Shown: positions 35,882-43,132 of the stretch, one piece after another
Position numbering within the stretch: position 1 is the first letter of the stretch
Layout of the letters: each line of letters opens with the position of its first letter
Assembly: GCA_013200995.1 (NCBI GenBank)
Contig: CP053689.1
Coordinates: forward strand, 1 to 64,000
Reading direction: 5' to 3'
Source: Arthrobacter citreus
GTDB lineage: Bacteria; Bacillota; Bacilli; Bacillales; Bacillaceae_G
Length of the DNA: 64,000 nucleotides
Translations under genes and position numbers: made by a program
Notes under the pieces: generated by a model
Told to the model about the DNA's origin: nothing
What the model saw: only the letters and a program-made list of their open reading frames with translations
The model's database searches: none

Positions 35882-35978
35882 GAAAACTCTCCGATTGGCG
35901 AGCCTTTAGGCGAAGGTAGAGGGGTAGTTGCACTTATACTTAATTCCTAAAATTAGCAACAACGTCGAGTTTTCTTCT
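35882..35978. other. Structured three-helix element, function unknown
   Basis: GAAAACTC near 35882 can pair with GAGTTTTC at 35970. Inside are a GCCTTTAGGC hairpin and a longer arm closed by GTTGC/GCAAC. This gives a three-way-junction shape on either strand. It is not a riboswitch I recognise. On the minus strand it lies about 160 bases upstream of the small gene at 35545-35718. Confidence 0.3.
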
Positions 35979-36044
35979 CCCGCTGCCAATTTATACTTTC
36001 TTAATGTGTAAAACAAACTACCTACCCTAGAACTCTTTTTGATA

Positions 36045-36585
36045 TTACTTCCGTCCTGTCAACTGCCCGACAAACTCAACATCATCTATCTTCCAGCCTT
36101 GATCCTTTACATAAATCAAGGACGTTTTGACAATGACAGTTTCCGTATTACTTACATTATTAAACTCTGTACTTAACTTAAATTCATAAAAAAATTCAGC
36201 TTCTGTCTTTGAGGATTGGTATTCAAATGGCTTTAATCCTACTAATGAGGATTTCACCGATTGATCCCCATTCGGAATTTCCAAAACCGAGGGGTGCGTT
36301 GCCTTATATCCCTGATCAGTAATAATTGGTTTAATATTTTGATATCTTTCAGTTGTCGTTTGGTAAGTGAAGAAGTTTTTTAGAAATGCTTGGTTTACCA
36401 CTAATGCGTCCGAGTTCTGAATCGAGGTTAAAGTCGTAATTTTCTTTTCATAGTTTTTTGGTTGGACCTGACTTCTAGCAACTGTGTGCGTAAGCTGAAC
36501 ACATACACGATTACGATAGCCGCAGAGATAAAACCTATCATTAGCAAGATAAAGTGTTTCTTATTATTTTGGTTCTAAAAATTTC
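36045..36585 (-). pseudogene. Small membrane-anchored protein, start codon lost and frameshifted
   Basis: Reconstructed on the minus strand. AAGGAG is followed, at the expected distance, by TTTTTAGAAC where TTTTTATGAAC would give a start, so one T appears deleted from ATG. The frame then reads NQNNKKHFILLMIGFISAAI, a basic lead and one membrane helix, to about SLRTQ. A frameshift follows near 36480, and the remaining 118-plus residues (36045-36401) form a soluble domain of beta-strand character ending in KIDDVEFVGQL. The layout, one helix plus an extracellular NTF2-like size domain, recalls accessory proteins of conjugation systems, but I do not recognise the family firmly. Confidence 0.6.
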
Positions 36586-36679
36586 TCCTTTTGCAAGGAG
36601 AACGAAAAACCATAGGCAATCGGTCAAGGGAAAAAGCACAAAGAGTTTTTTGATGTTGGAAAACGTTGTTAATCAAAAA

Positions 36680-36775
36680 AGTTTTTTGCCCCTTGATCGT
36701 TTGACTAACTGACTTTTTTCCTGCCGGAAAGGTTCAAGTGTCCAACAGGTGAGAGACCTGTGGTTTTTTCAACAT
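36680..36775 (-). pseudogene. Decayed coding block, copy 1 (PVGHLNLSGRK)
   Basis: On the minus strand this reads VEKTTGLSPVGHLNLSGRKK, then after a one-base deletion SQLVKRSRG. The same block occurs at 57222-57288. Base differences before the deletion fall mainly in third codon positions of this frame, so it was once translated. It immediately precedes the pseudogene at 36045-36585, as expected for the 3' end of the previous gene in an operon. Family unknown. Confidence 0.5.
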
Positions 36776-36936
36776 CTACTTTAAGAGGCGCAGTCTAGTG
36801 CCCTGTTGAAAGACCAATCTTGACCTGTTTTTCCTTCTATAAAATTACCTTTTTAAGGAAAAACTGAAAGGATTATTTCTCACTTCTACTTCATTTATTT
36901 ATTCAACTTCTAATATAGCGCTTGAAATCCTTGTAA

Positions 36937-37854
36937 CTACTTTTCAATCCCCCATTTTTGCATTTTCCGTATTAAGGTTGCATGACTAATTTGCAAACGC
37001 ACAGCGGCTTTGCGAATACTCCCGTCCATATCAAGTGCTTGTCTAATCAGTAGACTTTCAAACTCACCAATTTGTGAATCCAATGAACCTGCCAACACAG
37101 GCTTCTGATCAATATAGGCAGGAAGGTCAGAGGGCTGAATATATTCCGTAATGGAATTAACGCAAAGAATTTCAACTAAATTCCTCAGTTCAAGGATATT
37201 ACCTGGGTAGGTATAAGATTTTAATATTTCTAATGTTTCATTATTGAACCACCTCTTTATTTTGTATTCCTTACAGAAATAACGAAGGTACTGATCGATT
37301 AATGGTAAGATTTCTTCGGGACGATTACGCAATGGAGGAACAGTAAAATAAGCGACATTCAGTCGATAATATAAATCCTCTCGAAATTTCTTTTCCTTGA
37401 CTAGTTGGGCGAGTGATGTGGTTGAACTCGCGATAATACGGATATTTAATTTTTTGAACCAGCTTCCACCGATCCTCTCGTTTTCTCGATCTTGTAAAAA
37501 CCGTAGTAACTTAACTTGTAATTTCAGGCTTAATTCCCCTACTTCTTCAAGAAAAAGTGTCCCCTGATCCGCTGCCTCTATCAAACTTGGGTTTCTCTTA
37601 ACAACAGGTACAGATGTGTGGTCCGTTCCAAATAGATCAGGATCGGATTCATGGTCCGTAAACGAACCACAGTTTATTTTAACGAATGGCATATTACAAC
37701 GATCACTTAAACTATGAATTCGTTCTGCAATCAGTTTCTTTCCTGATCCGACTTCACCCTCAATTAAAATGGTTGTCGGAAAATTGGATACACGTTTGAC
37801 CATTTCAAATAATTTCATACTGATAGGGCTTTTTACTATATAGGAGTCTTCCAA
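36937..37854 (-). CDS. AAA+ regulator of the NtrC type lacking the GAFTGA loop
   Basis: 305-aa transcription factor made of an AAA+ ATPase (residues about 10-235) and a Fis-type HTH (about 262-305: GSIRKAAVRLQISHATLIRKM). Walker A GEVGSGKK and Walker B GTLFLEEVGE are present, with the R-finger region REDLYYRLNV. The sigma-54-contacting GAFTGA segment that should follow LFG is replaced by GTDHTSV, so it probably cannot activate sigma-54 polymerase and may be a repressor or a TyrR-like regulator. There is no N-terminal sensor domain. It is divergent from the ligase-amidase-permease operon, with inverted repeats in between, so it most likely controls that operon. Confidence 0.8.
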   Translation of the reverse strand: MEDSYIVKSPISMKLFEMVKRVSNFPTTILIEGEVGSGKKLIAERIHSLSDRCNMPFVKINCGSFTDHESDPDLFGTDHTSVPVVKRNPSLIEAADQGTLFLEEVGELSLKLQVKLLRFLQDRENERIGGSWFKKLNIRIIASSTTSLAQLVKEKKFREDLYYRLNVAYFTVPPLRNRPEEILPLIDQYLRYFCKEYKIKRWFNNETLEILKSYTYPGNILELRNLVEILCVNSITEYIQPSDLPAYIDQKPVLAGSLDSQIGEFESLLIRQALDMDGSIRKAAVRLQISHATLIRKMQKWGIEK

Positions 37855-37872
37855 GATATTCCCACCTCAATT

Positions 37873-38039
37873 ATGGTTCATTTATAGAATAACAAACAAT
37901 ACTGAACCACTGTTAAATTAGTGTTTTCATTTTATTATGGTTCATTTTCAAACCATCGTCAATAATAGAAAATAAAAATTATTGAAATAATTATAAATTT
38001 ACTATATATTCTTAAATAAGTTAGTATTAACGGTTCATA
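37873..38039. promoter_or_regulatory. Operator-like repeats ATGGTTCA / TGAACCA
   Basis: The divergent intergenic region carries repeated elements: ATGGTTCA at 37873, TGAACCA (inverted) at 37903, a 6-bp palindrome ATGGTT-8-AACCAT at 37937-37956, and CGGTTCATA at 38031. Fis-type regulators bind such palindromes, so these are candidate sites for the neighbouring AAA+ protein. No clear -24/-12 (GG..GC) promoter is evident. Confidence 0.55.
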
Positions 38040-38062
38040 AATGTAAGGAGGAGAGAGATAGA

Positions 38063-39403
38063 TTGCTAGAATCAGATTGGCAAACTCATATTCAACAAGT
38101 GGTTAGAGATCACCAAATTCATACTGTACGAATGTCTCTGAATGATAACTCTAATATCGCACGTGCGCGCTATATTCCTGCACAAAAGTTTTTGGAGATG
38201 GGAGCAAATGGACGTATTTCCTTTCCGTCCGTGCTATTTTCCATGGATACCTCTGAACAAGTACAAACAAAAGTGGGAGCAGGATTTAACGGGGGATTCC
38301 CAAGTTGGGAAATCAAGCCGGATTTTTCGACGTTTGGTCCCCTCCCTTATAAATCTGGAATGGCACGTCTAATTGGAGATCTTTACAACAGTGAAGGAAC
38401 ACCTATAGAAACAGCTCCCCGCTATGTGTTGAGGCGAGTTCTCGAGGAGTATAAAAAATCTGGATTGAGTGTCTATGGAGCGTTTGAGTACGAATTTTAC
38501 GCTTTTAAAGAGACTGAAAATGGGCTTGAGCCTTCTTGGAAAGGATTACACTGCTTTTCAGAAACAAAACAATCTCAAGTGGAAGATATTTTTGTTTCGT
38601 TACTGAAAGGCCTTGCTGAAATGGGAGCAGGTCCAGAAGTAGCGAATACTGAGTATGGTTCTGGTCAATTTGAAGTAACCCATTCCCCATTTTGGAATTT
38701 AGAAATTGCCGATATGGCTTTTTATTATCGGACAAGCATAAAAGAAATCCTCCACGATAAAGGCTATAAAGCAACGTTCATGAGTAAGCCCGTCAATGAT
38801 TTGAGTGGTAGTGGTGCTCATTTAAACTTATCGCTTCATGATGAAAAAGCTAGGAACTTATTTGCAGATGAGTCTGCACCGGATGGATTGTCTGATTTGT
38901 GCCGCTGGTTTATCGGCGGGCAACAGCGACATGCCAGGTCCTTATGTGCACTCGTCAATCCAACAATAAATAGTTACAAACGGATGAAGCCGTACTCATT
39001 TGCACCATCGACGAACACCTGGGGATATGAGCATCGCGGTGCCATGATTCGTATACCTAATAATCGGGGCAAGGATACACGGTTGGAACACCGATTGCCC
39101 GGTGCAGACACAAATTCATATACAGCTCTGGCCGCTATTCTGGCGGCAGGATTAGACGGTATTCACAATAAGATTGAACCAGCTCAACCGCTGCAAAATC
39201 AGGATGCCTACAATTCAGATTCCCCCCCACTTCCAAGGTCATTATGGGAGGCTCTGAATGATTTAACAAAAGATTCTTTTTTCAAAGAAACGCTCGGCGA
39301 GTCATTTATCAATGACTATCTTACGTTGAGGCAGGCAGAACTCGATCGTTACATGTTTCATGTAACTGACTGGGAATTAAAGGAGTATCTCGATATTTTC
39401 TAA
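38063..39403 (+). CDS. Glutamine-synthetase-like ligase (gamma-glutamylation of amines)
   Basis: 446 aa, starting at a TTG after AAGGAGGAG. The GS fold signatures are present: metal and substrate residues in FEYEFYAF (about 152), YGSGQFEV (about 210), GSGAHLNLS (about 253), and the arginine/glutamate run RLEHRLPGAD near residue 345. It clearly lacks the conserved motifs of housekeeping GlnA around the adenylylation loop and is shorter than class III enzymes. Such paralogs join glutamate to amines (polyamines, ethanolamine, amides) using ATP. It heads an operon with an acetamidase/formamidase and an APC permease, so a role in nitrogen or amine catabolism is likely; the exact substrate cannot be read from sequence. 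Confidence 0.85.
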   Translation: MLESDWQTHIQQVVRDHQIHTVRMSLNDNSNIARARYIPAQKFLEMGANGRISFPSVLFSMDTSEQVQTKVGAGFNGGFPSWEIKPDFSTFGPLPYKSGMARLIGDLYNSEGTPIETAPRYVLRRVLEEYKKSGLSVYGAFEYEFYAFKETENGLEPSWKGLHCFSETKQSQVEDIFVSLLKGLAEMGAGPEVANTEYGSGQFEVTHSPFWNLEIADMAFYYRTSIKEILHDKGYKATFMSKPVNDLSGSGAHLNLSLHDEKARNLFADESAPDGLSDLCRWFIGGQQRHARSLCALVNPTINSYKRMKPYSFAPSTNTWGYEHRGAMIRIPNNRGKDTRLEHRLPGADTNSYTALAAILAAGLDGIHNKIEPAQPLQNQDAYNSDSPPLPRSLWEALNDLTKDSFFKETLGESFINDYLTLRQAELDRYMFHVTDWELKEYLDIF

Positions 39404-39423
39404 TATTATAAGGAGGATTATAT

Positions 39424-40323
39424 ATGTACCGAGTAGAGAAAAACAATTTAATTTACGCTATGTCAGATCAAAACAAACCCATTATTTCTGTTGAGAACGG
39501 TTCAACTATCGTATTTGAAACTTGTGATTGCTTTGAAGATCAGATTACTTCAACAGATACCCCCTATAGTTCACTAGACTGGAACCGTATTAACCCTGCG
39601 ACAGGCCCAGTTTTTGTAGATGGAGCAGAGCAAGGAGATATCTTGCAAGTAAAAATTGAAAAGATACATTTAGCTGACAGAGGTGTGATGATGACCGGTC
39701 CAGGACTCGGGGTGCTAGGAGGAGATTTAAGCGAGAATGTAATCCAGATGGTTCCGATTTGCGAAGATAAGGTAATTTTATTAGACAAAATCGAAGTGCC
39801 TTTAAATAAGATGATTGGTGTGATTGGAACAGCACCTGCGAATGGTGAATCCATTTCTTGCGGAACTCCCGATAAACATGGCGGGAATATGGATACAAAA
39901 GTGATTACCGAGGGATCCACTCTTTATTTACCAGTCAATGTCCCTGGCGCACTGTTAGCGCTGGGAGATCTTCATGCGGCAATGGGAGATGGCGAGGTTT
40001 CTGTTTGCGGTGTGGAAGTTGCAGGGGAAGTTACTGTAACTGTCAACGTAATTAAAGGAAAACAGTGGATTGTTCCGATTGTCAAAACAGAGCATGCGCT
40101 TTATACAATTGCTTCAGAAAAAAGTCTTGATGACGCTACCATAGCTGCAACTAAAAATATGGTGGCATTTTTGGAAGAAGAAACTGGGATGACCAAACAT
40201 GATGCGACTTTCCTGCTAAGCATTGGAGGAAATTTACAGATCTCGCAGGTGGTCGACCCATTAAAAACCGCACGTTTTGAATTACCAATGTCTATCGTAC
40301 GTCAGCTCGAAATCTCAATCTAA
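39424..40323 (+). CDS. Acetamidase/formamidase family protein
   Basis: 299 aa with the FmdA/AmdA family hallmarks: HGGNMDTK at about residue 160, then LYLPVNVPGALLALGDLHAAMGDGEV. These enzymes hydrolyse short amides to ammonia and the acid in the cytoplasm. Start ATG at 39424 with AAGGAGG nine bases ahead, 20 bases after the ligase stop, so the genes are co-transcribed. Together with the ligase it suggests a pathway releasing ammonia from an amide, possibly a gamma-glutamylated product. The length is normal for the small bacterial form and no key residue is missing. Confidence 0.88.
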   Translation: MYRVEKNNLIYAMSDQNKPIISVENGSTIVFETCDCFEDQITSTDTPYSSLDWNRINPATGPVFVDGAEQGDILQVKIEKIHLADRGVMMTGPGLGVLGGDLSENVIQMVPICEDKVILLDKIEVPLNKMIGVIGTAPANGESISCGTPDKHGGNMDTKVITEGSTLYLPVNVPGALLALGDLHAAMGDGEVSVCGVEVAGEVTVTVNVIKGKQWIVPIVKTEHALYTIASEKSLDDATIAATKNMVAFLEEETGMTKHDATFLLSIGGNLQISQVVDPLKTARFELPMSIVRQLEISI

Positions 40324-40341
40324 AGAAATGGGGAAAACAGC

Positions 40342-41682
40342 ATGTCATTAGAAAATTTCGGTTACAAACAAGAGTTAAAACGCGCTCTGACATTTTGGGA
40401 TTTATTGATATACGGGATGATTTTCATGGTCCCTATCGCCCCTTTTGGCGTTTACGGTTATATTACTGATGCCTCAAAAGGTATGGTTGCTTTGGCCTAT
40501 ATGATTGGGATGGTCGGAATGATTTTTACTGCATTCAGTTACGCAAGAATGTCTGAAGCTTTCCCGATTGCCGGATCTGTTTATGCCTATGCCCAACGAG
40601 GAATCAATGACAAAGTAGGCTTCCTTGCTGGATGGGCAATTTTGCTCGATTATATCTTGGTTCCTGCGCTATTGTATCTTGTCAGCGCTGCAGCTCTGAC
40701 TGCCTTAATTCCGTCCATCCCTATCTGGGTCTGGCTGATTTTGTTTATCTCAATCAATACTGTTATTAACGTATTTGGTGTAGAGTTTACCGCAAAAGCC
40801 AATAAGATCATTTTAATCCTTGAGTTTATTGTATTGGGAATTTTCATCGTGGTCGGTCTAGTTGCTCTCTCTCACGGAATGGGAAATGGACACTTAACAA
40901 CAAAACCGATATATAATCCAGGCTCATTTAACTTATCGCTTGTAATGGGTGCAGTTTCTATCGCTGTATTGTCCTTCCTGGGTTTTGATGGCATCTCCAC
41001 ATTATCTGAGGAAGTAAAAGGCGGAAGTAAGGTAGTAGGAAAAGCAACTGTTACTGCACTTCTTGTCGTAGGTGCGTTATTTATCATTCAGACGTGGATT
41101 ACTAGCGACCTAGGATCAGGAATGAATTTAGCCAATCTGGATACAGCATTCTATGATATTGCTGGTAAAGCAGGCGGTACCTGGTTAAAGAATATAACGA
41201 TTATCGCAACAGCGTTCTCCTGGGGAATTGCCAACGCACTCGCAGCTCAAGCTGCGATTTCGAGAATTCTATTTTCGATGGCCCGCGACCGAAAATTGCC
41301 GTCTGTCCTTGCAAAGGTTCATCCGAAATTCAAAACCCCATACATTAGCACGATTCTTGTAGCTATCGTTTCGTTGGCAGTAGGATTATTTTTCCAAAGT
41401 AAAATTGATGTCCTTACCAACATCGTTAATTTCGGAGCATTAACAGGATTCCTTGTCCTTCATGTATCGGTGATTAATCATTACATCATCCGCCAAAAAT
41501 CAAAGCAGTATGTTCGTCATTTGATCCTCCCAATTATTGGGTTCCTTGTCATTGGCTATGTCATTAAAGGAATGGACCCAACAGCTATTAAACTTGGCGT
41601 GGTCTGGATTATCATTGGTACTATTTATTTAGTCACAATCACCAAAGTTTTTAAGGTATCCTCGACATCGCTGGATATTTAA
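40342..41682 (+). CDS. APC-family amino acid/amine permease
   Basis: 446-aa integral membrane protein with about 12 hydrophobic segments, starting FWDLLIYGMIFMVPIAPFGVYG, which is the usual first helix of amino acid-polyamine-organocation transporters. The fifth-to-sixth segment region contains the FLGFDGISTLSEEVKGG motif of the YfnA/YveA/PuuP group. It follows the amidase by 18 bases and ends the operon at a strong terminator. It most likely imports the substrate of the ligase/amidase pair: an amine or amino acid derivative by secondary transport. Confidence 0.88.
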   Translation: MSLENFGYKQELKRALTFWDLLIYGMIFMVPIAPFGVYGYITDASKGMVALAYMIGMVGMIFTAFSYARMSEAFPIAGSVYAYAQRGINDKVGFLAGWAILLDYILVPALLYLVSAAALTALIPSIPIWVWLILFISINTVINVFGVEFTAKANKIILILEFIVLGIFIVVGLVALSHGMGNGHLTTKPIYNPGSFNLSLVMGAVSIAVLSFLGFDGISTLSEEVKGGSKVVGKATVTALLVVGALFIIQTWITSDLGSGMNLANLDTAFYDIAGKAGGTWLKNITIIATAFSWGIANALAAQAAISRILFSMARDRKLPSVLAKVHPKFKTPYISTILVAIVSLAVGLFFQSKIDVLTNIVNFGALTGFLVLHVSVINHYIIRQKSKQYVRHLILPIIGFLVIGYVIKGMDPTAIKLGVVWIIIGTIYLVTITKVFKVSSTSLDI

Positions 41683-41697
41683 TTAACGAAAAGTAGA

Positions 41698-41741
41698 AGG
41701 GGCTATCCCAAAAGACCAAAATGGTCTAGGGTAGCCCCTTT
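41698..41741 (+). terminator. Terminator of the ligase-amidase-permease operon
   Basis: Stem GGGGCTA-CCC...GGG-TAGCCCC with an inner GACC/GGTC pairing, then TTTGC. Directly after the permease stop. Confidence 0.85.
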
Positions 41742-41749
41742 GCTACGAA

Positions 41750-42022
41750 ATCTGACCTACTATATGATAACCTTTTGACTTCATAATTTTGCTTCCAAAA
41801 CGAAGTCGACTTGGACTATTTTGATTCTCAGCGATTGCTAATATGGAGTATTCAATTTCAAAACTATTATCTCTAGCATTTCGTCTAATAAATTTACTGC
41901 ATCTGTTGGAAGTACTCCTCGATCATACAAATCCCCTGCAATAATGACTGCATCAGGCTTTTCTTCTTTAATCGTGATATAATCGCTGAAGCTTCCATTA
42001 AAGATAAGTTTCGAACACACCC
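41750..42022 (-). pseudogene. sbcD: Remnant of exonuclease subunit SbcD
   Basis: Two frames on the minus strand encode the first part of an SbcD (Mre11-type) nuclease: EEKPDAVIIAGDLYDRGVLP, then after a frameshift SILAIAENQNSPSRLRFGSK. In functional SbcD the second phosphodiesterase motif is GNHDSP; here it reads ENQNSP, so metal ligands are lost. The N-terminal DWHLG motif and everything past about residue 110 are gone. It is cut on its upstream side by the group II intron remnant. Confidence 0.8.
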
Positions 42023-42045
42023 CCCCTACGGTAAATCGAACTCCA

Positions 42046-42430
42046 TCTCCGGGTATAAGGGTCGCTCAATTAGCGACCCAGACCCCCAAGAACCCGGCGT
42101 GCAGATTTCCCGCACCCGGCTCTTCAGAAATTGCTTCACAGTTTTGCGTACATCTTCAATTCCGAAAATGGAATTGAAAGTTTAGGTCGCTCTAGAGGAA
42201 AAATCAATTTAATCTAATTAAATTTCTCCCAAGTTATATAACTCTTTTGACTTCTACTACTTAACATTTTTCTCCAGTAACGTTTTTATAGATTTTAGTT
42301 ATTGTCCAAATATTACCAGCCATTCCATAGTAGTTATAATGACCTCTAAGAATTTGATTTAACTTTTCAGTTTGGTCTTTTATTGACCAATGTCTGATGA
42401 CTCGAATCGATCATCTAATATAATCAAATA
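42046..42430 (-). mobile_element. 3' remnant of a second group II intron
   Basis: On the minus strand, reading towards lower positions: a maturase C-terminal piece (KLNQILRGHYNYYGMAGN at about 42270-42370, then SSRSQKSYITWE in another frame), followed by a domain V hairpin at about 42091-42123 (GAGCCGGGTGCGGG...GGTTC), and a domain VI stem GGGTCGCT/AGCGACCC. Domain V differs clearly from that of the intron at 26.9-29.2 kb, so it is a different intron type. The reverse transcriptase core and domains I-III are missing. Confidence 0.75.
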
Positions 42431-42969
42431 GTGTGTTTTCCTAACCATGGAGTAAGATGAAAATTGTTAAAATTAAAGAAATAGGAAGATCATGACACTA
42501 CATAAATTAGTGAAACTCACTTTTTAATGTGCATTTTTTATCAAATAAAAACTCAGATGGGTTAACATTTACGTACATTTTTTCAATTCAGACCATTCAA
42601 TTAACCTAGATAAAAAGCACCTTAATCGGGTGCTTTTTCGTGTTTAATCCTCTAAACAAGGCTATTTTATTTCTACATCTACCCTCATTTCACCTTACTC
42701 TCCCATGGGTTTCAAGACGCATTTTACATAGTACCTTCTGTTCAGTTATTCACAAAAATATGTTTTGTAATCTAGCATACAATACCAAATTTCAAACCTT
42801 AATTTAATCACTTTTTCCTTCTTTATTCATAGTAAAATTCTTTTAAATAGTAACACACTTTTTTAGGACTTTTTTGTACCATGTAGAACTATCTATAACG
42901 GCTACTTAATAATGTGCTTTGACTTTATTATTCCTTGTTGTAAATGGGCCAGGAACCTACAGTTTATAG
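42431..42969. other. Intergenic, no gene
   Basis: Only two terminator hairpins are recognisable here and at the right border. No coding signal on either strand. Confidence 0.5.
42612..42638. terminator. Bidirectional hairpin terminator
   Basis: AAAAAGCACC-TTAATC-GGGTGCTTTTT, a symmetric stem with A and T runs on both sides. No adjacent gene is close enough to assign it to. Confidence 0.7.
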
Positions 42970-43011
42970 AAAAAGCGTGTTATGAAATATGTTTTATCAA
43001 AACACGCTTTT
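42970..43011 (-). terminator. Terminator of the mannosidase operon
   Basis: Stem AAAAGCGTGTT/AACACGCTTTT with a 20-base loop, about 120 bases after the GH38 stop on the minus strand. Confidence 0.7.
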
Positions 43012-43132
43012 AATGTATTCGATTAAGCCATGCTATTTATATAAATTTTAGACCATTAGCTACCTATGTTACTTCACCATCACGCCATTTAATGTAATAA
43101 CTGAATAGATACCTACCTTTTTTCTAGTTGAT

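Noticed and set aside
35882..35960. Lysine riboswitch, suggested by GGTAGAGG followed by TTGC
   Set aside because: The element is only about 95 bases, lacks the other lysine-box segments, and no lysine gene follows on the plus strand.
36688..36770. A conserved structured RNA shared with 57222-57300, with a terminator-like hairpin after it
   Set aside because: The differences between the copies follow codon third positions in one minus-strand frame and the hairpins are not equivalent, so a decayed coding block explains it better.
38505..39920. Minus-strand frames of about 90-118 codons within the ligase and amidase genes
   Set aside because: Antisense shadows of well-identified enzymes; no independent coding signals.
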